From Pseudomonas viridiflava (GTDB lineage: Bacteria; Pseudomonadota; Gammaproteobacteria; Pseudomonadales; Pseudomonadaceae), in the NCBI RefSeq assembly GCF_900589395.1, contig NZ_UUIS01000014.1, positions 124,001 to 188,000 of the forward strand: a DNA stretch of 64,000 nucleotides, in the 5' to 3' direction. The translations under genes and the position numbers were made by a program. This document shows positions 8,414 to 18,779 of the stretch, one piece after another. The number at the start of each line of letters is the position of its first letter. The stretch's first letter is position 1. The notes below the pieces were generated by a model. It ran no database searches, had not been told where the DNA came from, and was given only the letters and a program-made list of their open reading frames with translations.

Positions 8414-8805
8414 ACATCCCGGGCCCAGTGCCAGACCGATTCCCAGCTTTCTTCGACCACCAGCTCTTCTTCGCCAGACCACAGCACCACGGTGCCGTCT
8501 TCTTCGACGCAGTAATAGTCATCGCCATCCTGGCACAGCGGAATCAGCTCGCGCGGTACGCCGACATCCCACGCATTGGCCGCCACGTCCGGCAGGTAGG
8601 TGTGCGACTGTGGGTCTGTGACCGTCACCGGCTCCAGGCTGCCGTAGACCACGTCGCTGACGGTCAGGAGAAACTCCTTGAACACGAACGGGATGTTGAT
8701 GAACAGTTGTTCTTCGATTTCGACCAACAATTCTTCGTCCGGCAATTCAAGCGGCACCGGGACCGGCTCGTTACTTTCACGCAGTTGTTCGATGATTTCT
8801 TCCAC
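8398..8805 (-). CDS. SMI1/KNR4 family protein
   Basis: A 135-residue acidic protein of the SMI1/KNR4 (SUKH) fold. Recognisable parts are the N-terminal acidic helix (LPDEELLVEIEEQLF), the FVFKEFLLTVSDVVYGSLEPVT segment, and the C-terminal ESWESVWHWARDVWLES. Family members are often immunity proteins of toxin systems, but this one is a lone conserved-type gene with no toxin beside it, so a general regulatory or housekeeping role is as likely. The cytoplasmic location is inferred from the absence of any signal sequence. Confidence 0.72.
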   Translation of the reverse strand: MEEIIEQLRESNEPVPVPLELPDEELLVEIEEQLFINIPFVFKEFLLTVSDVVYGSLEPVTVTDPQSHTYLPDVAANAWDVGVPRELIPLCQDGDDYYCVEEDGTVVLWSGEEELVVEESWESVWHWARDVWLES

Positions 8806-8892
8806 GACGGGGAATCCTCTGGGCTGGGGGTGCGCGGGTTATACAGCAGCCGAAAGCCGCTTTCAAAACAACGATCAGATCGGGTAAACGAA

Positions 8893-8915
8893 AACCCCGG
8901 AACAAGTCCGGGGTT
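8893..8915 (-). terminator. Intrinsic terminator of the Tim44-like gene
   Basis: AACCCCGGA (8893-8901) and TCCGGGGTT (8907-8915) form a perfect stem with loop ACAAG. Read on the minus strand the stem ends in a TTTT run, placing it just after the stop of the 8940-9779 gene. Confidence 0.78.
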
Positions 8916-8939
8916 CGATCACACAAAAGGCGCGGTAGT

Positions 8940-9779
8940 TCAGCGGTTCTGGCGAATACCCGCCACCAGCCATGGCTGGTTTTCCCCCGGTTGACGCTCC
9001 ATGTTCCAGCTTTCGCTGAAGTCCTCGCCCTTGTCGAAGCGCGAGGTCTTGGCAATGCCGGAGAAGGTCAGGGTGGCGATGGTGCGATCGGCACGGTCGT
9101 CGACGCCGTCGAGCTGCACGCTCAGGTTATCGATGTAGGTGGACTGGAAGCTGTCGCCCAGCTCGGCACGCTCCTTTTTCAGGAACTGCAGCATGGTGGG
9201 GGTGACGAACTCGGCGATCTTGTCGATCTCGTTGGCGTCCCAGTGCTGTTGCAGGGCCTGGAAGTGGCCACGTGCAGCCTCCAGGAAGCGCGCTTCGTTG
9301 AACCAGGCCGGGGCGTTGATCGCAGGGGCTGCGGCAGCGGCCGTCGACGAACCGAAGATCGGGTTGTGGCCGGCAGGCGTGGCTTCACGCTGGTAAGGGG
9401 CACCGGCACCGACCATTTGCGACGCCTGCCGGGCGCGGCGACGGGCGATGAAACGGAAGATCAGGAAGGCAATCAGGCCCAGGATCAGAACGTCGAACAG
9501 CTGCAAGCCGTCGAAACCATCCCCCATGAACATGGCGGCCAGCATGCCGCCGGCAGCGATACCGGCCAGCGGGCCGAGCCAGCGCGAGGCACCACTGGCC
9601 GCCGGTGGACGGGCAGCGGCATTCGGCGCAGCGGCCGGTGTGGCAGGGGTGGCCTGTCGCGACTGGTGAACCGGCGCCGAGCCACTGCTTTTGCCGCCGC
9701 CGAAGCGGGCGGCACTGGCGTCCAGGCTCAGCGTCAGGCTGAGGCACAGGGCCATGGCGATGCTGAGAAAACGTTGCAT
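8940..9779 (-). CDS. Tim44-like domain membrane protein
   Basis: A 279-residue protein. It has a signal peptide (MALCLSLTLSLDASA), then a low-complexity Ala/Pro region, two membrane helices around residues 66-112 (WLGPLAGIAAGGMLAAMFMG and LFDVLILGLIAFLIFRFIA), and a Tim44-like domain over the last 120 residues (WFNEARFLEAARGHFQALQQHWD and further). Bacterial Tim44-like proteins sit in the inner membrane. Their role is not established, and no import channel is implied. The gene lies downstream of uvrD on the same strand with a 135-bp gap and has its own terminator. Confidence 0.8.
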   Translation of the reverse strand: MQRFLSIAMALCLSLTLSLDASAARFGGGKSSGSAPVHQSRQATPATPAAAPNAAARPPAASGASRWLGPLAGIAAGGMLAAMFMGDGFDGLQLFDVLILGLIAFLIFRFIARRRARQASQMVGAGAPYQREATPAGHNPIFGSSTAAAAAPAINAPAWFNEARFLEAARGHFQALQQHWDANEIDKIAEFVTPTMLQFLKKERAELGDSFQSTYIDNLSVQLDGVDDRADRTIATLTFSGIAKTSRFDKGEDFSESWNMERQPGENQPWLVAGIRQNR

Positions 9780-9914
9780 GAGGGGTTCCTGTTCTTATGG
9801 ATACATGCGCGTCATGGTGCACAGCAGGCAGGCCAATGGCTAGCGCGCGTATGTTTCGGGTTTTTACATAACTGCGTAGGAAATGTCGGCAGGCCCGGCC
9901 GTATTGGTGCAGGT

Positions 9915-12098
9915 CTACAGGGCTACCAGCTTGGCATACCCCATCATCAGCCACTTGCTACCTTCTTCGAAGTTGACCTGCACCCGGGCCTGGGCGCCGG
10001 CGCCTTCGAAGTTGAGGATGGTGCCTTCGCCAAACACCGCATGCTGCACGCGCTGGCCGAGGGTGAAGGGGGTTTCCGGGATATGGGTGCCGGTGAACAG
10101 GCGGCTGTCGTTGGCCTTGGGCGTGCCGCCGAACGGGCGGGTGACGCTGTTGGACAGGCGCACTTCCTGGATCAGCGCCGAGGGAATCTCACGCACGAAG
10201 CGCGACACCTTGTTATAGGTTTCGCTGCCATACAGGCGCCGGGTCTCGGCGTAGGTCATCACCAGGTTCTGCATGGCACGGGTGATGCCGACATAGGCCA
10301 GGCGGCGTTCTTCTTCAAGGCGGCCGGGCTCTTCCAGGCTCATCTTGTGCGGGAACAGGCCTTCTTCCATGCCCACCAGGAACACATGGGGAAATTCCAG
10401 GCCCTTGGCGCTGTGCAGGGTCATCAACTGCACGCTGTCTTCATGCTCGTCGGCCTGGGTGTCGCCGGCCTCCAGGGAGGCGTGGCCGAGAAACGCGGCC
10501 AGCGGCGTGAGGTCTTCTTCGCTTTCGGTGTTCTCGAAGTTGCGCGCGGCGCTGACCAGCTCTTCAAGGTTTTCTACCCGGGCCTGGCCTTTCTCGCCTT
10601 TTTCCTGCTCGTGATAACCGATCAGCCCGGACTGCTCGATGACGATCTGGGTCATCAGGTGCAGCGGCATGTCGCTGACCTTGACGGCCAGGTTCTCGAT
10701 CAGCTCGATAAAGCCGTTCAGGGCACTGGCCGCACGGCCGGTCACGCCCTTGTTGGCCACCAGCAGGCGCATGGCTTCCCACATCGAGATCTGCGCGTGG
10801 CGGGCATGCTCGCGAATCGCCTCGACGGTCTTTTCGCCGATGCCGCGGGTCGGGACGTTGATCACCCGCTCCAGCGCTGCATCGTTGCCGCGGCCTTCGA
10901 GCAGGCGCAGGTAGGCCATGGCGTTCTTGATCTCGGCACGCTCGAAAAAGCGCTGGCCGCCGTAGATGCGATATGGAATGCGCTCGCGCAGCAGGGCCTC
11001 TTCCAGCACCCGCGACTGGGCATTGGAGCGATACAGGATGGCGATGTCGCTGCGCGCCAGGCCGGTCTTGAGCGCGCGCTCGATGGTCTCGACCACATAG
11101 CGCGCTTCGTCGTGTTCGTTGAAGGCGGCGTACAGGCTGATCAGTTCGCCTTCGCCGACCTCGGTCCACAGCTCCTTGCCCAGGCGCCCGCTGTTATTGA
11201 CGATCAGGCCGTTGGCCGCCTTGAGAATGCTCGCGGTGGAGCGGTAGTTCTGCTCCAGGCGGATGACTTCAGCGTCGGGGAAGTCCGACGAATACTGCTG
11301 GATGTTCTCGATGCGCGCGCCGCGCCAGCCGTAGATCGACTGGTCGTCGTCGCCGACCACCATCAGGCTCTCGCCACCCTGGGCCAACAGGCGCAACCAG
11401 GCGTACTGCACGGCGTTAGTGTCCTGGAACTCGTCGACCAGCACATGGCGGAAACGCCGCTGGTAGTGCTGCAACAGGCCCGGATGGTCGCGCCACAAAT
11501 CCAGGGCACGCAGCAGCAGTTCGGAAAAGTCGATGACACCGGCGCGCTGGCAGGCGGCCTCATAGGCCTCATAGATGCCGCGCATGGTCGCCAGGAACAG
11601 ATCGCCACTGGGCTGGATGTGCTGCGGGCGCAGGCCTTCGTCTTTCTGGCCGTTGATGAACCACTGGGCCTGGCGCGCCGGCCAGCGTTGCTCATCGAGC
11701 CCCAGCTCGCGGATCACCCGCTTGACCAGGCGTTGCTGGTCATCGCTGTCGAGGATCTGGAAGGTCTGCATCAACCCGGCTTCCTGCCAGTGCGCGCGCA
11801 ACAGGCGGTGCGCCAGGCCGTGGAAGGTGCCGACCCACATGCCGGCCGGGCTGGCGCCGATCAGCTGTTCGATGCGGTGGCGCATCTCGGCGGCGGCCTT
11901 GTTGGTGAAGGTCACCGACAAGATCGAATGCGGCGAGGCGCGCTCGACCTGCATCAGCCAGGCGATGCGATGCACCAGCACACGGGTTTTGCCGGAGCCT
12001 GCGCCAGCCAGGACCAACTGACGACCCACGGAGGCGGCTACGGCCTGGCGCTGGGCATCGTTGAGGGAGTTGAGCAAAAAAGAGAGGTCGTCATGCAT
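9915..12098 (-). CDS. uvrD: DNA helicase II UvrD
   Basis: A 727-residue superfamily 1A 3'-5' DNA helicase acting in nucleotide excision repair and mismatch repair. Motif I is LAGAGSGKTR near residue 31, motif II (VDEFQDTN) is near residue 220, motif III reads VVGDDDQSIYGWRGA, and motif VI includes VGITRA. The C-terminus carries a Tudor-like segment (VQHAVFGEGTILNFEGAG) that binds RNA polymerase in relatives. The length matches Pseudomonas UvrD. I looked for a LexA box in the upstream 250 bp and did not find one. It diverges from the GGDEF-EAL gene. Confidence 0.95.
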   Translation of the reverse strand: MHDDLSFLLNSLNDAQRQAVAASVGRQLVLAGAGSGKTRVLVHRIAWLMQVERASPHSILSVTFTNKAAAEMRHRIEQLIGASPAGMWVGTFHGLAHRLLRAHWQEAGLMQTFQILDSDDQQRLVKRVIRELGLDEQRWPARQAQWFINGQKDEGLRPQHIQPSGDLFLATMRGIYEAYEAACQRAGVIDFSELLLRALDLWRDHPGLLQHYQRRFRHVLVDEFQDTNAVQYAWLRLLAQGGESLMVVGDDDQSIYGWRGARIENIQQYSSDFPDAEVIRLEQNYRSTASILKAANGLIVNNSGRLGKELWTEVGEGELISLYAAFNEHDEARYVVETIERALKTGLARSDIAILYRSNAQSRVLEEALLRERIPYRIYGGQRFFERAEIKNAMAYLRLLEGRGNDAALERVINVPTRGIGEKTVEAIREHARHAQISMWEAMRLLVANKGVTGRAASALNGFIELIENLAVKVSDMPLHLMTQIVIEQSGLIGYHEQEKGEKGQARVENLEELVSAARNFENTESEEDLTPLAAFLGHASLEAGDTQADEHEDSVQLMTLHSAKGLEFPHVFLVGMEEGLFPHKMSLEEPGRLEEERRLAYVGITRAMQNLVMTYAETRRLYGSETYNKVSRFVREIPSALIQEVRLSNSVTRPFGGTPKANDSRLFTGTHIPETPFTLGQRVQHAVFGEGTILNFEGAGAQARVQVNFEEGSKWLMMGYAKLVAL

Positions 12099-12352
12099 GC
12101 GGCCATTCTAGGGTGCGCATTGACGCCGGGCAAACCATGCGTGCATGCAACGGGATAAAAAGGGCGAACGGGCAAACGATTGCGTTGCCCCCCAAGCCTG
12201 AAAAAAAGCGCGCAAGCCGTCTGGAACAGGGGTGCCAGAGTGATGGCCGGGTGCTATTTTTCTGCGCCTCGACTGTTTGGTCTGACCCTTGTGCCTGTGT
12301 ATGCTTGCGCACGCTGCGGGCCTGCCGAACAAGAACCGACAAGAATGACGCC

Positions 12353-14851
12353 ATGACCCATTTTTCCAACCGGCGCGATGCCCTGCGTACTCGCCGCCGG
12401 GACATTCGCCAGCAGTTTGCCGGGCCACTGGAGGTCGAGCGCACACGCTTGCTCTATCAAGGCTCGCTGTTGCCGACCTTGTGCATGTTCATCACTGGCC
12501 TGATCTGCGCCTGGCTGCTCTGGAGCCCTGCGCAGGACTGGCGCGTGGGGGTATGGCTGGTGTGGCTGACCGCGCTGGTCGGCCTGCGCCTGGTGCAGGT
12601 CAAGGCCTTTGCCGCCGCCACAGCCGAACGCCAGGCGCTGCCGGTATGGCGCCGGCGCTTTCTGCTGGGCGCCTGTGTCAGCGGCCTGACCCTGGCCTGC
12701 GCGGCCCTGCTGCTGGTGCCGGTGGCCAATTTCGAGCAGCAGGCCTGGGTGTTCGGCATGATCGGCGTGGCCACCCTGTCGGCCAGTGTGGCCTACGCGG
12801 TGAGCCTGCCGGCATTTCTGACCTTCAGCCTGTCGTGCCTGGTGCCGCCGATTGTTTATCTGTTCTTCGGGCCAGACGTGCCGCTGCGTGGCTGGGGCTG
12901 GCTGGGCCTGCTGGCCTGGCTGGCGCTGTTGATCGTTGCCTTGCAGATCAATCGCCTGCTGCGCCGCAACCTGATCCAGCGCTTCCAGAACCAGGCACTG
13001 ATCGAGCACCTGCAACAAGTTCAGGCGCGCAGCGAACAGCTCAACGAGACCCTGGGCAAGGAGGTCGAGCAGCGCCGCCGCGCCGAGCGCTACCTGCGCA
13101 AGGCCCAGGCCGGCCTGCAGAATCGTGTCGATGAGCGTACCCGCGAGCTGGAGCAGGCGCGCCAGGCGTTGAGCAAAAGCCCGGCGCCGCTGGCAGCCAC
13201 GGTGTTGGCCTCGGCCAGCGAGGGCATTGTCATCTTCGATCCCGACTACCGGATCCTGACCATCAACCAGGCGTTCAGCCGCGTCTCGGGCTACAGCCAG
13301 GAAGAACTGGTCGGTCGTCAGGTCATGGAGATCGCCAGCAGCCGCGATGCCCAACGGCATTTCCAGGCCATTCACCAGGCGCTGGAGCAGACCGGCCAGT
13401 GGCAGGGCGAACTGGTGGAAACGCGCAAGAACGGCGAGTTGTACCCGCAGTGGTTGCAACTGAGCCTGGTGCGCGATGCCGCGGGCAAAGCCAGTCATAT
13501 TGTCGGCTTCTTCACCGACCTGTCGGCGCGGCGCGAGTCTGAAGAGCGCTTGCGCTACCTGGCGCATTTCGACGAACTGACCGGCCTGGCCAACCGGTCA
13601 CTGTTCAAGGAGCGCCTGAGCCAGGCCCAGCAGCGTGTACGCCAGGGTGCGCGCAGCCTGGCCCTGCTGCACATCGATGTCGACCGCTTCAAGCTGCTCA
13701 ATGAAAGCCTGGGCCATGAAGTGGCTGACCAGTTGCTGCAACACATTGCCCGGCGCCTTTCCAGCACCTTGCCTGAAGCCGACACCATCGCCCGCTTGTC
13801 GGCCGACGAATTCGCCGTCCTGTTCGACAACTACGCCAGCTTGTCGAGCCTGGCGCGGGTGGCCAGCCGCATGCTGACCAAACTGCGCACGCCGGTGATG
13901 GTGGCCGGGCACGAACTGGTGGTCAGCGCCTCGGTGGGCATCAGCCTGTTGCCGGACTCGGCGCGTGACATTCCCACGCTGATCAACCAGGCCAATATGG
14001 CCATGAAGCACGCCAAGCACCTGGGCGGGAACAATTTCCAGTTCTTCACCGACAGCCTGCAGGCCAGCACCCTGGAGCGCCTGCAACTGGAGATCCAGCT
14101 GCGCAAGGCCATCGATGACAACCAGTTGCAGGTCTATTACCAGCCACGCCTGTGCCTGGCCAGCGGCCGGCTGGACGCCGCCGAGGCGCTGGTGCGCTGG
14201 CTGCACCCGGAGCGTGGCCTGGTGCCGCCTGGCGAATTTATCGGTCTGGCCGAAGAAACCGGGCTGATCGGTGCGATTGGCGAGTTCGTGCTGCGCCAGG
14301 CCTGCTGGCAAGCCTGCCAGTGGCAGCGCCAGGGGCTGGAGCCGATCCGGGTGTCGGTCAATCTGTCGGTGTACCAGTTGCGCCAGGGCAAGCTGGTCAG
14401 CCTGGTGCGCCAGGTGCTCGAAGAAACCGGCCTGGACCCGCATCGCCTGGAACTGGAGCTGACCGAAAGCCAGTTGCTCGACAGTGTCGAATACATCATC
14501 GCGACCTTTCAGCAGTTGCGTGGGCTGGGCGTGAAACTGGCCATCGATGATTTCGGCACCGGCTATTCGTCGTTGAGCTACCTCAAGCGCTTCCCGGTCG
14601 ACTACGTGAAGATAGACCAGACGTTCATTCGCGGCCTGGATGAAGGGTCCGGGGATGCGGCGATCATCCAGGCGATCATCGCCATGGCCCACAGCCTGGG
14701 CTTGAAGGTGGTGGCCGAAGGCGTCGAGCAGCAGACCCAGTTGGAGTTTCTCAAGCTACAAGGGTGTGACGAGATCCAGGGGTACCTGATCAGCCGGCCG
14801 GTCGAGGCGCACGTGATGGACGGGTTGTTGACCGCTGCTGCCCTGGCGTGA
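12353..14851 (+). CDS. Membrane PAS-GGDEF-EAL protein with degenerate GGDEF, probable c-di-GMP phosphodiesterase
   Basis: An 832-residue inner-membrane protein. Five or six membrane helices occupy roughly residues 35-205, followed by a coiled coil (about 215-270), a PAS domain (about 283-395, SEGIVIFDPDYRILTINQAF), a GGDEF domain and an EAL domain. The GGDEF signature is replaced by SADEF (codons 13799-13813), so cyclase activity is unlikely. The EAL domain keeps EALVRW, ELTESQLLD and DDFGTGYSSL, so hydrolysis of c-di-GMP is plausible. The ATG at 12353 starts just before the charged N-terminus. The longer frame from 12113 adds 80 unlikely residues. A similar gene beside uvrD is known in P. 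aeruginosa (from memory). Confidence 0.85.
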   Translation: MTHFSNRRDALRTRRRDIRQQFAGPLEVERTRLLYQGSLLPTLCMFITGLICAWLLWSPAQDWRVGVWLVWLTALVGLRLVQVKAFAAATAERQALPVWRRRFLLGACVSGLTLACAALLLVPVANFEQQAWVFGMIGVATLSASVAYAVSLPAFLTFSLSCLVPPIVYLFFGPDVPLRGWGWLGLLAWLALLIVALQINRLLRRNLIQRFQNQALIEHLQQVQARSEQLNETLGKEVEQRRRAERYLRKAQAGLQNRVDERTRELEQARQALSKSPAPLAATVLASASEGIVIFDPDYRILTINQAFSRVSGYSQEELVGRQVMEIASSRDAQRHFQAIHQALEQTGQWQGELVETRKNGELYPQWLQLSLVRDAAGKASHIVGFFTDLSARRESEERLRYLAHFDELTGLANRSLFKERLSQAQQRVRQGARSLALLHIDVDRFKLLNESLGHEVADQLLQHIARRLSSTLPEADTIARLSADEFAVLFDNYASLSSLARVASRMLTKLRTPVMVAGHELVVSASVGISLLPDSARDIPTLINQANMAMKHAKHLGGNNFQFFTDSLQASTLERLQLEIQLRKAIDDNQLQVYYQPRLCLASGRLDAAEALVRWLHPERGLVPPGEFIGLAEETGLIGAIGEFVLRQACWQACQWQRQGLEPIRVSVNLSVYQLRQGKLVSLVRQVLEETGLDPHRLELELTESQLLDSVEYIIATFQQLRGLGVKLAIDDFGTGYSSLSYLKRFPVDYVKIDQTFIRGLDEGSGDAAIIQAIIAMAHSLGLKVVAEGVEQQTQLEFLKLQGCDEIQGYLISRPVEAHVMDGLLTAAALA

Positions 14852-14954
14852 CACTCAGGCAGCCGGCAGGATTCTTCCTACGGGCCCTTATGAAATGTCT
14901 GAGTGTGCAGGCGTGAGCTTTTCCGGTGCGTTGAACTGGGCGACCGGCGGGTCA

Positions 14955-14969
14955 TGTAGTATAACTACA
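14955..14969. promoter_or_regulatory. HexR-type operator
   Basis: TGTAGTATAACTACA is an interrupted palindrome that fits the HexR consensus TGTArTwwwAyTACA at every position. It lies 45 bp upstream of the GTG of a HexR-like regulator, so autoregulation is the simplest reading. It would also be within reach of any promoter for the regulator. Confidence 0.7.
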
Positions 14970-15014
14970 AGCCAGCTACATACCCGCCCACGCTTCCTTG
15001 ATCGAGTCCAGCCC

Positions 15015-15881
15015 GTGAATCTGCTGCAACACATCACCCAGTCCCGTAATCTGCTGCGCAAGTCGGAGCTGAAGGTCGCCGACCATGTGCTGCTCGATCC
15101 GGCGGCTGTGATGCACAGTTCCATGGCCGACCTGGCGCACAGCGTCGGGATCAGCGAGCCGACCATCGTGCGCTTCTGTCGCGCCATCGGCTGCACCGGC
15201 TTTCAGGACCTCAAGCTCAAGCTGGCGCAAAGCCTGGCGGCGGGGGCCAGTTTCGGCCAGTTCGCCATCCACGAAGACGACTCGGTCGCCGACTACAGCC
15301 TGAAGATCTTCGACACCACGCTGCACACCCTGATGGAGGTGCGCGAAAACCTCGACCCGCACGCCTTGCAACTGGCTGTCACCGCCATGGCTGGCGCCAG
15401 CCGCGTGGAGTTCTATGGGTTCGGTGCCTCGGGGGCGGTGGCCGCCGATGCCCAGCACAAGTTCTTTCGCCTGTTGCTGACGGCGGCGGCTTATTCGGAC
15501 CCGCACATGCAGGCCATGTCGGCGGTGACCCTCAAGCCTGCGGATGTCGCGGTGTGCATTTCCCAGTCGGGGCGCTCCAAGGACTTGCTGATCACCGCCA
15601 ACATGGTGCGCGAAAGCGGCGCCACGCTGATCACCCTGTGCCCGAGCCAGACGCCACTGGCAGAGTTGTCGACCATAAACCTGGCCATCGACGTGCACGA
15701 AGACACCGAGATCTACACCCCGCTGACGTCGCGCATCGCCCACCTGGTGGTCATCGACGTGCTGGCCATGGGTGTGGCGATGGCGCGCGGACCCAGCCTG
15801 GTCAACCACCTCAAGAGCGTCAAGCGCAGCCTGCGCAGCCTTCGCCTGTCGCCCAAATCGATCAAGAACCACGACGACTGA
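15015..15881 (+). CDS. RpiR-family regulator, HexR-like
   Basis: A 288-residue RpiR-type regulator. The N-terminal helix-turn-helix domain (about 1-77) includes DLAHSVGISEPTIVRFCRAIGC. A C-terminal SIS sugar-phosphate domain (about 120-260) has VEFYGFGASGAVAADAQHKF and VAVCISQSGRSKDLL. It closely resembles HexR, which senses 2-keto-3-deoxy-6-phosphogluconate and represses glucose catabolic genes. However, it sits beside pycR rather than beside zwf-edd, so it may be a paralogue, and no symbol is given. The GTG at 15015 gives the usual HexR length, and the frame opens upstream without another good start. Confidence 0.85.
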   Translation: MNLLQHITQSRNLLRKSELKVADHVLLDPAAVMHSSMADLAHSVGISEPTIVRFCRAIGCTGFQDLKLKLAQSLAAGASFGQFAIHEDDSVADYSLKIFDTTLHTLMEVRENLDPHALQLAVTAMAGASRVEFYGFGASGAVAADAQHKFFRLLLTAAAYSDPHMQAMSAVTLKPADVAVCISQSGRSKDLLITANMVRESGATLITLCPSQTPLAELSTINLAIDVHEDTEIYTPLTSRIAHLVVIDVLAMGVAMARGPSLVNHLKSVKRSLRSLRLSPKSIKNHDD

Positions 15882-15995
15882 AACGCGCCCGGCGGCGACC
15901 GGTCGCGAAATTTCATCGTTCTGTCACCTGCCTGCCGCCTTGTCGTCACCTGCGCTGCACATTCTGGACTCCCGCAACGTACTGGGAGACAGGCT

Positions 15996-16220
15996 ATGGC
16001 TCGGCATTACGATGATTTGCAGCACAGTTCAGTCAAGACGCGCCGCCAACAGGAAGATCAGCGGCGCATGGCGTTTCGCCGCGCCATCGAGAGTTATTCC
16101 GAAGAGCGGCGCCTGAACCAGAAGCTTTCTGACTATCTGGATGTCGACAACCTGTCCGACCAGCACTGGCAGGTCAGCCCCTCTGCCGGCGACCGTCGAA
16201 GCGCTCGACCAGCCGGCTGA
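15996..16220 (+). CDS. Small basic protein of unknown function (possibly PA3496 family)
   Basis: A 74-residue, highly charged protein (MARHYDDLQHSSVKTRRQQE at the start, then an Arg-rich helix QRRMAFRRAIESYSEERRL). A GGGAGA Shine-Dalgarno-like sequence lies shortly upstream. It resembles a short Pseudomonas family that I believe is annotated as PA3496-like putative envelope integrity protein, but that link is from memory and weak. Its last 47 bases overlap the 3' end of the convergent pycR gene. Confidence 0.6.
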   Translation: MARHYDDLQHSSVKTRRQQEDQRRMAFRRAIESYSEERRLNQKLSDYLDVDNLSDQHWQVSPSAGDRRSARPAG

Positions 16221-17124
16221 TCTGCGCCCGCTCGGTGCGAATGAAGTTCAGGAAGGCGTGCGCCACCGGCGACAATCGCTTGTCGCGGGCCTGAACCACG
16301 CACCAGCTGCGGTACAGCGGCAATTCGGCCACCGGCAGCTCTGTCAGCGTGCCGGCGGCCAGCTCGGCGCTGACTGCATGCCGGGTCAGCATGGCCAGCC
16401 CCAGGCCGGCGACCACGCACTCGCGCTGGGCTTCGCTGGATGACACTTCCAGGGTCTGGTTGAAGTGCACGCGCTTTTCCTTGAAGTACTCCTCGCACGC
16501 CTTGCGCGTACCCGAACCGTTCTCGCGCACCAGCAGCGGCCAGGGCTCCAGGTCCTTGAGCGTCAGTTGCGGCTGCGCACATAACGCATGATCGCTGGGC
16601 GCCACGGCCACGATCGGGTTATTGAGAAAGGGCAGGAATTCCAGGTCCATGTCCTGCGGCACCATCGACATCACCACCAGATCGTCGCGGTTGTCGGCCA
16701 GGCGCCGAATAATCTGCGCACGATTGACCACCGCCAGTGCCAGGCTGACTTCCGGGTATTGCCGTTTGAAAGCGGCAAACAGGTGCGGGATGAAATACTT
16801 GCAGCTCGACTCGATGGCCAGCTTCAACTGGCCCTGCAGCGAGCCCTGCATGTCCGACAGCTGCATGTCGAAGTTCTCCAGGCGGCCAAAGATGTCGCGG
16901 CTGGCGTGGCGCAAGGCTTCGGCGGCTTCGGTCAGGTACAGCTTCTTGCCCACGTACTCGAACAGGGGCTGGCCGATCAGCTCTTCCAGCTGGCGCATCT
17001 GCAGGCTGACGGCCGGCTGCGTCAGGGCCATTTCCTCGGCCGCACGGCTGTAGGAGCGCAGGTCACAGACCTCATTGAAGGTTCGCAATTGTTTTAACGT
17101 CATACGCATCAATGACTTACGCAT
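16174..17124 (-). CDS. pycR: LysR-family regulator PycR
   Basis: A 316-residue LysR regulator with an N-terminal winged helix-turn-helix (LKQLRTFNEVCDLRSYSRAAEE and LTQPAVSLQMRQLEELIG) and a periplasmic-binding-fold effector domain (about 95-300). It is divergent from pycA, the position of PycR, which controls the pyruvate carboxylase genes in P. aeruginosa. The family and the neighbour support the symbol, and the effector is not evident. A palindrome at 17162-17177 in the shared promoter region may be its binding site. Its 3' end overlaps a small convergent gene. Confidence 0.85.
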   Translation of the reverse strand: MRKSLMRMTLKQLRTFNEVCDLRSYSRAAEEMALTQPAVSLQMRQLEELIGQPLFEYVGKKLYLTEAAEALRHASRDIFGRLENFDMQLSDMQGSLQGQLKLAIESSCKYFIPHLFAAFKRQYPEVSLALAVVNRAQIIRRLADNRDDLVVMSMVPQDMDLEFLPFLNNPIVAVAPSDHALCAQPQLTLKDLEPWPLLVRENGSGTRKACEEYFKEKRVHFNQTLEVSSSEAQRECVVAGLGLAMLTRHAVSAELAAGTLTELPVAELPLYRSWCVVQARDKRLSPVAHAFLNFIRTERAQISRLVERFDGRRQRG

Positions 17125-17161
17125 ACCTGGGCCTTATGTACCGAATACTCGGACGGCAACT

Positions 17162-17177
17162 ATAAGTCTTTACTTAT
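17162..17177. promoter_or_regulatory. Candidate LysR (PycR) operator
   Basis: ATAAGTCTTTACTTAT is a perfect 6-bp inverted repeat around CTTT, in the 228-bp gap between divergent pycR and pycA, 38 bp from the pycR start. Dyads of this sort in a divergent LysR-target region are typical regulator sites. The assignment to PycR is inference. Confidence 0.5.
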
Positions 17178-17352
17178 GCTTCACCCAATTTTTACTGATT
17201 TTTGTTTATCGCGGATCCCGCATAGGGTGGCGGTGCGTCGACGCGTCACATGAGCTGTTACAAAAACAAAGCGACGACTGCCCCGTGCCCCGGGCAGTCC
17301 AGTGCCGACCGGTCCGTCCGGCAGGCCTGTACCAATGGTCGAGGAAAAGCCA

Positions 17353-18768
<1,416 letters not shown>

Positions 18769-18779
18769 GGAACCCGATA

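Noticed and set aside
8928..8950. GCGCGGTAGTTCAGCGG, resembling a tRNA D-arm region
   Set aside because: No acceptor stem or anticodon arm can be folded around it, and it overlaps the 3' end of the Tim44-like gene.
8991..12158. 1055-codon open frame on the plus strand
   Set aside because: It is antisense to uvrD and the Tim44-like gene, both strongly supported. GC-rich DNA gives long open antisense frames.
12099..12352. Search for a LexA box upstream of uvrD
   Set aside because: No CTGT-N8-ACAG-type site was seen in the gap.
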